From Spirochaetales bacterium (GTDB lineage: Bacteria; Spirochaetota; Spirochaetia; Treponematales; UBA12059), in contig JAFGJV010000029.1 in the NCBI GenBank assembly GCA_016928955.1, forward strand, positions 1 through 64,000: a stretch of DNA of 64,000 nt, written 5' to 3'. The position numbers and the translations under genes were made by a program. The notes beneath the pieces were generated by a model, which saw only the letters and a program-made list of their open reading frames with translations, did no database searches and was not told the DNA's origin. This document shows positions 24,163 to 32,561 of the stretch, piece after piece. The first letter of the stretch is position 1. Each line of letters opens with the position of its first letter.

Positions 24163-25953
24163 CTATCGTTCCAGCACGGCCCTGATCCGGCGGACACCGG
24201 CGCTCGAGCTCTGCTCCTTCTGGATGACGAAACGACCCATGGAACCCGTCCGTTCCACATGGGGGCCGCCGCACACTTCCATGCTGAAGTCGCCAACGCT
24301 GTACACCTTGACCACGGCCTCGTATTTCTCGCCGAACAGGGCCATGGCTCCCGTGGCCTTGGCTTCCTCCAGCGGCATCATGCGCATGGTGACCGGCAGG
24401 TCCCGCTTGATCTGCTCGTTGACGATGTCCTCCACCCGCTTGATTTCCTCGGGCGTCATGGGCGCGGGGTGGCTGAAGTCAAAGCGCAGGCGTTCGGTGG
24501 TTATGTTCGAGCCTTTCTGCGCCACGTGGTCACCCAGCACCATGCGCAGGGCCTTGTGGAGGAGGTGCGTGGCCGTGTGGTAGGCAGTAGCCGCCTCTGA
24601 CTGGTCGGCCAAGCCACCCTTGAAGGTCTGCTCGGCGCCGGCACGGGACAGCTCCTGGTGCTTGCGGAAAGCATCGTCGAACTCGTCGCGGTTGACCGAC
24701 AGGCCGTTTTCGGCGGCCAGCTCCAGGGTCAGCTCGATGGGGAAGCCGTAGGTGTCGTACAGCTTGAAGGCCAGACGTCCGCTCATGACCTTCTGCGGGT
24801 TCTTGAGCAGGTTGGGGAGCATCTTCTCGAACTCGTGCTCGCCCTTCTGGAGGGTTTCCAGGAACTTGGCTTCCTCCCGGGCCAGCTCGTCCATGATGCG
24901 CGTCCGGTTGTCCTTGAGCTCGGGATAGGCGCCGGACAAAAGATCGACGACCACGGCGGCCGGCGTGCCCAGGAAGGCCTGTTCGATGCCGAGCTTGCGG
25001 CCGTGTCGCACGGCGCGGCGTATCAGGCGGCGGAGCACGTAGCCGGCGCCCACGTTACCCGGGCTCGGGCCACGCTGGTCGCCCAGGATCATGGTGGCTG
25101 AGCGCACATGGTCGGCCACGATGCGCATGGACGTGTCCCGGGCGGGATCGCTTCCGTAGGTCACGCCGGCTACCGTGCCTATGGCGTCCAGGATGGGCTT
25201 GAAGCTGTCGGTCAGGTACACGCTGGCCGCGCCGTTGAGCACCGCTATGGTGCGCTCAAGGCCCATGCCGGTATCCACGTTTTGCATGGGGAGCTTGACC
25301 AGCGTGTGCTCGTCCACGCGGTTGTATTCCATGAACACGTTGTTCCAGATTTCCATCCAGTTGGCCGAGTCCGTGCCTTTGTTGGAACCGGCCGGTGGCA
25401 GGCCTGGGCCCGTCCAGTAGAAAATCTCCGTGTCCGGGCCGCAGGGACCGGTGGGGCCGGCGGCCCACCAGTTGTCCGACGCGGGCAGGTAGGCGACCCG
25501 GTCCTCCGGTACGCCCAGCTCGCGCCAGCGCGCCGCCGACTCGTCGTCCCGGGGGGCGTTCTGGTCGCCAGCGAACACTGTGACGGACAGCTTGGCGGGG
25601 TCCAGGGCCAGCCACTGCTCCGAGGTGAGGAATTCCCAGGAGTAGGCTATGGACTCGCGCTTGAAATAGTCGCCCAGCGACCAGTTGCCCAGCATCTCAA
25701 AGCAGGTCAGGTGGCTGGGGTCGCCCACCTCGTCTATGTCGCCGGTGCGCACGCACTTCTGGTAGTCAACCAGGCGCGAGCCGGCCGGATGGGGTTCCCC
25801 CAGGAGGTAGGGCACCAGGGGGTGCATGCCGGCCGTGGTGAAGAGGACGGTGGGATCGTTCTCCGGTAAGAGGGACTTGCCGGATATGACGGCGTGGCCC
25901 TTGGCCTTGAAGAAATCCAGGTATTTGGAGCGTAGCTGGTCGGGGCTTATCAT
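24163..25953 (-). CDS. alaS: alanyl-tRNA synthetase, short spirochaetal form
   Basis: A 596-residue class II synthetase. It has the catalytic core (FTTAGMHPLVPYLLGEPHP, TCFEMLGNWSLGDYFK, and GMGLERT in motif 3) and the tRNA-binding helical domain. An editing domain is present with HTATHLLHKALR and the distal CGGPHVERTGSMG site. It ends there: the C-terminal C-Ala/DHHA1 domain of ordinary ~870-residue AlaRS is absent, as in other spirochaetes. Promoter spacing (TAGTAT 6 bases before the ATG) sets the start. Confidence 0.95.
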   Translation of the reverse strand: MISPDQLRSKYLDFFKAKGHAVISGKSLLPENDPTVLFTTAGMHPLVPYLLGEPHPAGSRLVDYQKCVRTGDIDEVGDPSHLTCFEMLGNWSLGDYFKRESIAYSWEFLTSEQWLALDPAKLSVTVFAGDQNAPRDDESAARWRELGVPEDRVAYLPASDNWWAAGPTGPCGPDTEIFYWTGPGLPPAGSNKGTDSANWMEIWNNVFMEYNRVDEHTLVKLPMQNVDTGMGLERTIAVLNGAASVYLTDSFKPILDAIGTVAGVTYGSDPARDTSMRIVADHVRSATMILGDQRGPSPGNVGAGYVLRRLIRRAVRHGRKLGIEQAFLGTPAAVVVDLLSGAYPELKDNRTRIMDELAREEAKFLETLQKGEHEFEKMLPNLLKNPQKVMSGRLAFKLYDTYGFPIELTLELAAENGLSVNRDEFDDAFRKHQELSRAGAEQTFKGGLADQSEAATAYHTATHLLHKALRMVLGDHVAQKGSNITTERLRFDFSHPAPMTPEEIKRVEDIVNEQIKRDLPVTMRMMPLEEAKATGAMALFGEKYEAVVKVYSVGDFSMEVCGGPHVERTGSMGRFVIQKEQSSSAGVRRIRAVLER

Positions 25954-25959
25954 GGGCCG

Positions 25960-25989
25960 ATACTAACGGTCAGCGGCCAAAATGGTCAA
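25960..25989 (-). promoter_or_regulatory. alaS promoter, leaderless
   Basis: TTGACC (25984-25989), 18 bases, TAGTAT (25960-25965) on the minus strand; ATG 6 bases downstream with no ribosome binding site. Confidence 0.7.
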
Positions 25990-26054
25990 TCGGGGGAGCC
26001 GAGCCCAAAAAATGGCCAAGGTGCTCTGTATGGCCCCTAATTATGCCAAAACAT

Positions 26055-26083
26055 TTCTTAAAGGCGTGAATTCGCGCTAGAAT
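26055..26083 (+). promoter_or_regulatory. possible promoter of the propeller lipoprotein
   Basis: TTCTTA (26055-26060), 17 bases, TAGAAT (26078-26083), then a TAGGAG ribosome binding site before the ATG at 26100. Only the -10 box is good. Confidence 0.4.
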
Positions 26084-26099
26084 ACCCCTAGGAGTAATC

Positions 26100-28037
26100 A
26101 TGATACAGCAGAAAAACCGAAAAGGTAGACTCGCAATCCCGCTCACGCTGCTTGCTTTTGGAGCCCTGTTGTCTTCCTGTCCCAGTCCGGTACACGACGC
26201 AGATCCTTCCGGCAATGTTGAGGAGCCCACTCCGGGACCGGTGATAACCGGCCTTACCTCAAGTGCTTCTCCCGTCCGCTCGGTGGAGTGGACCTGGAGT
26301 GCGGAAGCTGAGGGAGTCCAATTCCGGTTCTCAATAAACACGGACAGTGAAGCCCTGGAATCTGAGCTGGGCGACTGGGAAACGACGACGAGCGCTTCGG
26401 TAACCGAAGGCGACGGCTGGCGCTATCTCCATATTCAGGCACGTGATGCGCAGGGCAACACCTCCCCGTTGGCTAGCTATAGCGCGCTCCTGGACAATAC
26501 ACCTCCTTCAACATTCTCTATCAATGTCCAGAGTCCTACCAAGCAGAAAAGACCTACTTGGGGATGGGGGGCAGATAGCGACCGCACCGCATACCAGGTT
26601 TCGTTTGACCCAACAATGGGCTGGATGGACATAGGGTCATCGTTGTCCTATACCCCGATCGAGGACTTGGCTACCGGTGAACAAACACTCTATGTCCGGG
26701 CCACAGACACGGCGGGCAACTGGTCCAGCGCGATCGGCAAGACAGTTTTGATAGAGAAAGAGGTCCTGCCGTGGCAGGTCCTTATAGGAGACGCGCTATC
26801 TTCCGGCGCCCTGTACGCCATCGCGCCATCTGCTGGCGGGGTGCTAGTGGCCGGAGAGTCTTCGATCAGCGGAGGTGCCGGCGGTATGGATGGAGTAGCG
26901 ACCCTCTTCGCTCCAGACGGGAACCAGACATGGAAGCTCTCATACGGCGGAGCTTCAGCCGACTCGTTTTACTCTGCTTGCGATACCGCCGACGGAGGTT
27001 TTCTCCTAGCGGGCTCCACATGGTCATTCGGTTCGGATGCAGGCGCGAATGCCGACGCCATGCTTATCAAGACGGATTCTCTAGGCGCTGTGGAGTGGGC
27101 TAAGAGCTACGGCATGACAGGTTCGCATGATGCCTTCAGACAATGCCTCCCAGTGCAGGCAGGATATCTTGCCGTGGGTACCAGTGGGCGTTCTGATGGC
27201 GGAAAGGAAATACTGGTTGCGCTCATAGACGAAAATGGCGAGCTTGTGTGGGTGCAGACTATTTACAGCGGATTTGTTACGCAACCGAGGAGGGGATACA
27301 GCGCGCTTGAGCTCTCTGACGGCTACGCGATCGGCGCGGACAAAAATTCCAGCATGGGAGCTGCCAGGGAATCCTACATACTCAAGCTGTCCAAGACCGA
27401 CGGCTCAATTCTCTGGCAACGACAGTTAGATAAGGTGGCAGAAGGAACCCCTGCCCTACAATCCCTCGCACTCAGCGCTGACGGCACAACCATCTGGGCG
27501 GCAGGCACAAACGAATGGGACGCGATAGCCGTACCCATTAACCCTGCCACAGGCGATATCGCCTCTGGGAAATTTCCGTTCAAATTCCTCATGGGTGCAT
27601 CGCAACCCGATTCACACGCGTCTTTAGTGTGTCTGTCGGACGGGGGCATGCTCATGGTATCAACCCAGAAGGGCAGCCCTAACACATACCTGTGGGCCGC
27701 CAGGCTTTCGGCAACCGGAGCCGTCCAATGGCAGGCACGTTACGGTGGGCAAACTGGCAACGCACTCGGCTTTGCGGCGCTTGAGACCGCTGACAATCAA
27801 ATATACTTGGCAGGATCCGACACCGACCCGGCCAGCACCAAGACCAACTGCTGGCTTCTGTCGCCGGATACGTTGACAGGTACCCTGGACGGATACGGCA
27901 CCGCCACGTTTTTGGCAAAACTAAGGCTGGAAAGTTATACATCCTCAGAAATAAGTCTCTCAGCCGTATCAAGGATAGCGGTTTTTGTTTCCAGCGACAT
28001 AAGCGCTTCACTATCTGTAGCCGTAATCCCAGATTGA
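26100..28037 (+). CDS. lipoprotein with Ig-like and propeller-like repeats
   Basis: This 645-residue exported lipoprotein has a signal peptide with lipobox FGALLSSC (Cys about residue 24). Two Ig-like/fibronectin-like segments follow (about 45-230; each has a YLHIQARDAQGN- or LYVRATDTAGN-type strand). The C-terminal ~400 residues carry repeats of the form WxxSYGG-xxDSFYSACDTADGGFLLAGST typical of beta-propeller surface proteins. It is predicted to be surface or periplasmic and binding, not enzymatic. Its G+C content and codon choice are clearly lower than in its neighbours, suggesting horizontal transfer or fast divergence. Monocistronic. Confidence 0.85.
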   Translation: MIQQKNRKGRLAIPLTLLAFGALLSSCPSPVHDADPSGNVEEPTPGPVITGLTSSASPVRSVEWTWSAEAEGVQFRFSINTDSEALESELGDWETTTSASVTEGDGWRYLHIQARDAQGNTSPLASYSALLDNTPPSTFSINVQSPTKQKRPTWGWGADSDRTAYQVSFDPTMGWMDIGSSLSYTPIEDLATGEQTLYVRATDTAGNWSSAIGKTVLIEKEVLPWQVLIGDALSSGALYAIAPSAGGVLVAGESSISGGAGGMDGVATLFAPDGNQTWKLSYGGASADSFYSACDTADGGFLLAGSTWSFGSDAGANADAMLIKTDSLGAVEWAKSYGMTGSHDAFRQCLPVQAGYLAVGTSGRSDGGKEILVALIDENGELVWVQTIYSGFVTQPRRGYSALELSDGYAIGADKNSSMGAARESYILKLSKTDGSILWQRQLDKVAEGTPALQSLALSADGTTIWAAGTNEWDAIAVPINPATGDIASGKFPFKFLMGASQPDSHASLVCLSDGGMLMVSTQKGSPNTYLWAARLSATGAVQWQARYGGQTGNALGFAALETADNQIYLAGSDTDPASTKTNCWLLSPDTLTGTLDGYGTATFLAKLRLESYTSSEISLSAVSRIAVFVSSDISASLSVAVIPD

Positions 28038-28054
28038 ACGAGCCCTAGCTGTAA

Positions 28055-28096
28055 GGGGAAGCTCTTAAGACCCGAATGCTTTTTTCGAGCTTCCCC
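28055..28096. repeat. inverted repeat after the propeller lipoprotein
   Basis: A perfect 10-bp inverted repeat (28055-28064 with 28087-28096) with T-rich loop, 18 bases after the stop. It could terminate or stabilise transcripts from either side. The remaining bases to 28255 hold no gene that I can see. Confidence 0.55.
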
Positions 28097-28255
28097 GCGT
28101 TTGCGTCCTAAAAAGCCCTGCTTCCTAAGGAAAGCATCTAAAACTTATGTTACTAGGAGGCCTTATCGCTGGCGGGGCTCCAAGGGAAGGCCACGACGTG
28201 CATTCCTTTGAAGATCGCCCTAATCTCAGGGTGACACTGCAAAGCGGCTTGATGT

Positions 28256-29485
28256 TCAGTCCAAGTCCGGGTGCCGCTCCCTGATTTCCCTGAGGCGGGG
28301 CAGCACCTCGAAGAAAATATCCACGAACTCGGGGTCGAACTTGGTACCCGACAGGGAGCGTATCTCCTTGAGAACGGCGTCCTCGTCCCAGGGCTCCTTG
28401 TACACGCGGCGAGACATCAGGGCGTCGTACACGTCGGCCAGGGCGACGATGCGGCCCCACACGGGTATCTCCGTGCCGCGCCTACGGAGGGCCGTGCCAT
28501 CCGGCGCGGGTTTCTGCACGGCGCCTGAGACGGGGTCAATCCAGCCGGGGTAGCCCGAGCCGTCCCATGACTCATGGTGGGTCAGCGCGACCTCTGCGGC
28601 CACCGTGTCGAATTCGGACTGAGGGTCGTCGAAAAGGCGGGATCCGGCGCAGGTGTGCGACTGCATGATGACGTATTCTTCCTGCGTGAAGCGCGCCGGT
28701 TTTTTCAGGATGGTGTCCGATATGGCCACCTTGCCCACGTCGTGGAGCATGGCGGCTATCTTGAGCACATCCTTCTGCTTCTCCACCAGCCCCGTGTCCA
28801 GTCCGTGCTTGTATGCCCAGCGTTCGTACAGCTCCACCGAGTAGCCGGCCACGCGGTTGACGTGGGCCCCGGTTTCCTTGGGGTCGCGCATCTCGGCCAT
28901 GCGTATCATGCGCATGATCATGAGCCGCGTCATGTGCGCTCGCTCCAGGGCCACCGTCACGTCCTCGGAAAAATGGGTGACCAGGGCCTCGTCGCGCTTG
29001 GTGAACGAGCGGACCTTGCCGTCCTCGTCCAGGGCGTTGATGATTTGTATGACGCCCAGCACACGGTTGTTCTGCGCCTTGAGCGGAACCGTCAGCATGG
29101 ACTGGGTACGGTAGCCCGATTTCTGGTCATACGCCGTGTTGAAGCTATACGGCGCGCCCCTGGGTATGCGGTACACGTTTTTTATGTTGACCAGCTCGCC
29201 GGTCATGGCGGCGTACCCGGATATGGAGCTTTCGTCCACCGGTATGGAAAAGTGGGGATAGGGTTGCTTCTCTCCCGGCGGCAGGAGTCTCTGCTTGGTG
29301 TCGTTATGCGCGAACTTGATGTTGATGACATTGCCGTCTTTGACGTATATGGAGCCGGCGTCGGCATTGACCACCCGCCTGGCTTCCAGAAGGACCCGGT
29401 CCAGCAGCAGGTCAAAGTCCCGAATCTGGTTGAGTTCCGAGTCGATCCTGAGTATACGTTGCGCGCTTCCGTGCTGGCTTGCCAC
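28256..29485 (-). CDS. GAF-HD-GYP phosphodiesterase-like protein
   Basis: A 409-residue soluble protein. A GAF domain (about residues 15-185) is followed by an HD-GYP domain with AAMLHDVGKVAISD and HHESWDGSGYPG. HD-GYP enzymes hydrolyse c-di-GMP (or cGAMP). The HD and GYP motifs are intact, with a slightly expanded segment after GYP (WIDPVSGAVQKPAPDG). The start is GTG at 29485 with AGGAGGAAGG upstream. Its promoter overlaps that of the divergent SDR gene. Confidence 0.9.
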   Translation of the reverse strand: MASQHGSAQRILRIDSELNQIRDFDLLLDRVLLEARRVVNADAGSIYVKDGNVINIKFAHNDTKQRLLPPGEKQPYPHFSIPVDESSISGYAAMTGELVNIKNVYRIPRGAPYSFNTAYDQKSGYRTQSMLTVPLKAQNNRVLGVIQIINALDEDGKVRSFTKRDEALVTHFSEDVTVALERAHMTRLMIMRMIRMAEMRDPKETGAHVNRVAGYSVELYERWAYKHGLDTGLVEKQKDVLKIAAMLHDVGKVAISDTILKKPARFTQEEYVIMQSHTCAGSRLFDDPQSEFDTVAAEVALTHHESWDGSGYPGWIDPVSGAVQKPAPDGTALRRRGTEIPVWGRIVALADVYDALMSRRVYKEPWDEDAVLKEIRSLSGTKFDPEFVDIFFEVLPRLREIRERHPDLD

Positions 29486-29529
29486 TGGCCCTTCCTCCTA
29501 ATAGCGTCCCGCGGCGGGGCCACGAAACG

Positions 29530-29558
29530 ACTATAGAACATTCCCCTTTACAGTGCAA
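29530..29558 (-). promoter_or_regulatory. HD-GYP promoter
   Basis: TTGCAC (29553-29558), 17 bases, TATAGT (29530-29535) on the minus strand. It overlaps the divergent promoter at 29547-29575. Confidence 0.72.
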
Positions 29559-29575
29559 ATCAAGCGCGTTATATT
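29547..29575 (+). promoter_or_regulatory. SDR gene promoter
   Basis: TTTACA (29547-29552), 17 bases, TATATT (29570-29575). The two divergent promoters overlap by 12 bases at their -35 boxes, so only one polymerase can bind at a time. Confidence 0.72.
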
Positions 29576-29578
29576 CTT

Positions 29579-29594
29579 GAATGAGCGTTCGTTC
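29579..29594. promoter_or_regulatory. candidate TetR-type operator
   Basis: GAATGAGCGTTCGTTC matches its own reverse complement at 12 of 16 positions and sits right at the transcription start of the SDR promoter. Dyads of this form are typical of TetR-family sites. The TetR gene at the far end of the SDR gene is the obvious candidate (inference). Confidence 0.5.
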
Positions 29595-29643
29595 TTTATT
29601 AACCATCCGCGGCATACCGTGTTGCCACACTTGGGAGGATAGC

Positions 29644-30666
29644 ATGAAAACAGTATTGCTGACAGGAGCATTCGGGAATGTCGGGCAGAGCGCTTTGAAG
29701 GCCCTGAGAGAACTGGGCCATGCCGTACGGGCCTTTGAGTACCCCTCCCGTCGCAACAAGGCCCTGGCCAAGCGGCTGTGCGAACCCGGAGAGCTGATAT
29801 GGGGCGACATCAGGAACCCGGCGGAGGTCATGGCCGCCGCCAGGGACGTTGACGCGATCATACACCTGGCAGCCCTGATACCGCCCGGAGCCGACCGAAA
29901 TCCCGGCCTGGCGCGCCAGATCAACGTGGGCGGTACGGCTAACGTGCTGGCCGCCGCGCGGGCGTCGGACAAAAACCCCCGCCTGGTATTTTCGTCGTCC
30001 GTGGCCACCTACGGCGACCGCGTAAAGAATTTCTTCATACGGACGGACGATCCCCTGGCCCCTTGCCCGGATGACGTGTACGCGGCTCAGAAAGTAGAGT
30101 GCGAGGCCCTGGTCCGGAACAGCGGCCTGCCCTGGGTCATTTGCCGCCTGTCATACATCGTGTGCCGCAAAAAGCTGGCCATGGATTCGCTGATGTTCCG
30201 CATGCCCCTGGATACCCGGCTTGAGGTGTGCCACACGGAGGACACGGGCCTGGCCCTTGCCCGCGCGGCCTTCTGCGACCAGGCCCTGGGCGGCACCTAT
30301 AACCTGGCCGGCGGCCCGTCCTGCAGGACCAGCTTCCGCGAGTACCTGGACCGCATGCTGGCCATCTTCGGGCTGGGGGGCGTGGGCTTCCTGCCTGAGG
30401 AGGCTTTTTCCCAGACCGGTTACCACTGCGGCTACATGGACACCGAGGACTCGGAGCGCCTGTTCAGGTACCAGCGCAAGACGCTTGAGGATTATTACGC
30501 CGAGGTGGAGGAGGAGGCCCGGCCCGTGCGGTTCTGGGCACGTATGTTCCGGCCCCTGGCCCGGGCGTCCGTTCTGGCCCGGTCGCCCTACCTCAGGGCC
30601 TACCTGGCCGAGCGCGGCAAGCGGGCCATCCTGCACCCCGCGGCCGCCCGCCTGGTGTCCCGCTAG
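29644..30666 (+). CDS. NAD-dependent epimerase/dehydratase (extended SDR)
   Basis: A 340-residue extended SDR protein with Rossmann motif TGAFGNVG (residues 7-14), a VFSSSVATYG serine strand and YAAQK as the catalytic Tyr-Lys pair. The substrate-binding C-terminal half is not diagnostic. Nucleotide-sugar epimerases and related oxidoreductases are both possible. The basic, hydrophobic tail (RMFRPLARASVLARSPYLRAYL) is unusual. GGGAGGAT precedes the ATG. It converges on, and overlaps by four bases, the TetR gene. Confidence 0.85.
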   Translation: MKTVLLTGAFGNVGQSALKALRELGHAVRAFEYPSRRNKALAKRLCEPGELIWGDIRNPAEVMAAARDVDAIIHLAALIPPGADRNPGLARQINVGGTANVLAAARASDKNPRLVFSSSVATYGDRVKNFFIRTDDPLAPCPDDVYAAQKVECEALVRNSGLPWVICRLSYIVCRKKLAMDSLMFRMPLDTRLEVCHTEDTGLALARAAFCDQALGGTYNLAGGPSCRTSFREYLDRMLAIFGLGGVGFLPEEAFSQTGYHCGYMDTEDSERLFRYQRKTLEDYYAEVEEEARPVRFWARMFRPLARASVLARSPYLRAYLAERGKRAILHPAAARLVSR

Positions 30667-31301
30667 CTACCCGACCCGGCATCCGGCGGGACGCTTTCCG
30701 CCGGCGCGACCTTGGGCAGGCTGATCCTGAACGCGCCCTCTATGACCAGGCGTATGAAGCTCATCACGTCGCGCTCGCCCAGGGACAGGCCGGCCATGCG
30801 CGCCACGCGTATGGTGTCCATACTGCCCAGAAAGAACACGGCTATGGCCGTGATGGCCTGCTTGGGCGACAGGGACACGGTCATGCCGCGCTCGCGGGCC
30901 AACTCGTTGACCACCGAGCCTATGAGCGCGCCCAGGCGCTCCAGTTTGTCGTTGATGTCCGTATAACGGAGGCCGTCTGACATTATGAGGGATATGAATT
31001 CCACGTCGGCCAGCAGCCGCGGCAGGAAACTGTCCACGATCAGGGCCATGCGCCCGGCCGGTGACGGCTCGGCGGCGCAGGCGCGCTCCACTTCGTCGTA
31101 GAACTGGCTCCAGCCCTCGTCTATGGCCGTGCGTATGATGTCGTCCTTGTTCTGGAAATACGTGTACACCGTGCCCACGGGCAGGTCCACGCCCTTGACG
31201 ATGTCCTGGACGCTGGTGGCATGAAAGCCACGCTCGGCAAACAGGCGCTTGGCCTCCGCCAGGATGCCCAGGCGCTTGGATTCGTCGCGTTCGCGTGCCA
31301 T
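30663..31301 (-). CDS. TetR family transcriptional regulator
   Basis: This 212-residue protein has the N-terminal TetR helix-turn-helix (ILAEAKRLFAERGFHATSVQDIVKGVDLPVGTVYTYFQNKDD, residues 12-52). The C-terminal domain is a ligand-binding all-helical type. AAGGAG lies at the end of the asparaginase-like gene just upstream, so the two are co-transcribed. A dyad upstream of the SDR gene is a likely operator. Confidence 0.92.
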   Translation of the reverse strand: MARERDESKRLGILAEAKRLFAERGFHATSVQDIVKGVDLPVGTVYTYFQNKDDIIRTAIDEGWSQFYDEVERACAAEPSPAGRMALIVDSFLPRLLADVEFISLIMSDGLRYTDINDKLERLGALIGSVVNELARERGMTVSLSPKQAITAIAVFFLGSMDTIRVARMAGLSLGERDVMSFIRLVIEGAFRISLPKVAPAESVPPDAGSGS

Positions 31302-31303
31302 GC

Positions 31304-31804
31304 CTACTCCTTCAGCGGGCGGAACACGCCACGCTCGAAATCCTTGCGCACGTTGTCCCAGGCGTAGGTGCGGCTGTTCATGGCTATGTACACGCCCGGC
31401 GGCAGGAGCCTGGCCGCCATGAATGCTGAGCCCAGGTTGAAAAGAGCGTCCGAACCCGTGAACTGGAAGGGCACCATGGCGCCCGTAAGCACGATGGTCT
31501 TGTCCAGGCCCGCCGGCCCCAGGACTCCGGCGGTTTCCGGCATGCGGTCCGTGCCGTGGGTAATGACGATGCGCGACTCTGGCGCCCGGGCGCAGGCTTC
31601 CAGCACGGCCGCGCGGTGCTCGTCCGTCATCTGCAGGCTGTCTATCAGCTGGACCAGTTCCAGCTCCACCGGTGACGTGATGCGCGCGCGCTTGATGATA
31701 TCCGGCAGATGGGTGTCGCGGAACGTCAGCTCGCCCTTGATCTCGTCGTAATGCTTGTCAAAGGTGCCGCCGGTGATGATGAGCCTGATAGGGTCGTCGT
31801 TCAT
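31304..31804 (-). CDS. short asparaginase-like protein
   Basis: This 166-residue protein corresponds to only the N-terminal half of type I asparaginases. The first catalytic Thr lies in ITGGTFDKHYD, and VITHGTDRMPETA holds the second Thr-Asp pair. The C-terminal domain of normal ~330-residue enzymes is missing, but the gene ends cleanly with TAG and the neighbour starts at once, so it does not look like a broken gene. Ordinary asparaginase sites use residues from a neighbouring subunit, so activity is uncertain. AGGAGC precedes the ATG. Confidence 0.82.
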   Translation of the reverse strand: MNDDPIRLIITGGTFDKHYDEIKGELTFRDTHLPDIIKRARITSPVELELVQLIDSLQMTDEHRAAVLEACARAPESRIVITHGTDRMPETAGVLGPAGLDKTIVLTGAMVPFQFTGSDALFNLGSAFMAARLLPPGVYIAMNSRTYAWDNVRKDFERGVFRPLKE

Positions 31805-31885
31805 GGAGCTGCTCCTGGATGAGGCAGGGACGCGGGATAGGGCCGGCTCCAGGACGCGCTGGGGCCATCCGCTACCGCCTGAGCC

Positions 31886-31915
31886 AGTATCGCGCGGACC
31901 GCGCCCTTTTGACAA
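31886..31915 (-). promoter_or_regulatory. asparaginase-tetR promoter
   Basis: TTGTCA (31910-31915), 18 bases, GATACT (31886-31891) on the minus strand. Its -35 box overlaps that of the divergent promoter at 31909-31937. Confidence 0.6.
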
Positions 31916-31937
31916 GCGCCCCGCGGGCGGGCATACT
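31909..31937 (+). promoter_or_regulatory. gamma-carbonic-anhydrase-like gene promoter
   Basis: TTGACA (31909-31914), 17 bases, CATACT (31932-31937). A GGGAGG ribosome binding site follows before the ATG at 31975. Confidence 0.7.
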
Positions 31938-31974
31938 GGCGGGCGGGCCGGAACCCCGGCGGGAGGTTTTTAGC

Positions 31975-32529
31975 ATGATCCACGCTATTGGCAACTCGGA
32001 GCCGGACCTAGCCCAGGGCGTGTTCGTGGCCTGGAACGCCGAGGTGGCCGGCCAGGTCAGCATGGGACCGGGTTCGTCGGTGTGGTTCTCAGCCACGCTC
32101 AGGGCAGACGTGGCGCCCATACGCGTGGGCAGGAACAGCAACCTGCAGGACGGCGTGGTGGTGCATGTGGACGAGGGCCTGCCCTGCGTGATAGGCGACG
32201 ATGTGACCGTGGGCCACCGGGCCATCCTGCACGGTTGCCAGATAGGGGACGGCAGCCTGATAGGCATGGGGGCCATCGTGCTGGACCGGGCTCAGATAGG
32301 AGCCGAATCCCTGATCGGCGCGGGCGCCCTGGTCACCCAGGGCAAGACCTTCCCTCCCCGCTCGCTGATCCTGGGGAGCCCCGCCCGTCTGGTCAGGCAG
32401 CTCAGCGACGACGAGGCGGCCGGCCTGCGCCAGAGCGCGGCCCACTACGCGGACAAGGCCGCGCGCAGCGCCGACTACCGGCCGCTGGATACCGGCGCGT
32501 CGCCCACTACCACGGGCCGGCCTTGCTAG
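31975..32529 (+). CDS. gamma-carbonic anhydrase-like hexapeptide protein
   Basis: A 184-residue left-handed beta-helix protein of the YrdA/PaaY/gamma-carbonic anhydrase group. Metal-ligand histidines are visible in NLQDGVVVHVDE and in GHRAILHGCQIGDG. Such trimers bind Zn2+ or Fe2+; some hydrate CO2, others act on other substrates or are inactive. A GGGAGG site precedes the ATG at 31975. Confidence 0.88.
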   Translation: MIHAIGNSEPDLAQGVFVAWNAEVAGQVSMGPGSSVWFSATLRADVAPIRVGRNSNLQDGVVVHVDEGLPCVIGDDVTVGHRAILHGCQIGDGSLIGMGAIVLDRAQIGAESLIGAGALVTQGKTFPPRSLILGSPARLVRQLSDDEAAGLRQSAAHYADKAARSADYRPLDTGASPTTTGRPC

Positions 32530-32551
32530 CTGGCCGCCGGGGCGCTATCGT
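32523..32551 (+). promoter_or_regulatory. PilZ gene promoter, near-leaderless
   Basis: TTGCTA (32523-32528), 17 bases, TATCGT (32546-32551); ATG 10 bases downstream. The boxes are only moderate. Confidence 0.45.
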
Positions 32552-32561
32552 TAAGCGTGCC

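Noticed and set aside
24114-24296. N-terminal extension of the histidine kinase
   Set aside because: It overlaps the end of alaS, is low-complexity and basic, and a promoter lies inside it.
28125-28460. Minus-strand 111-residue frame after the HD-GYP gene
   Set aside because: It overlaps the HD-GYP C-terminus in another frame and has no ribosome site or promoter.
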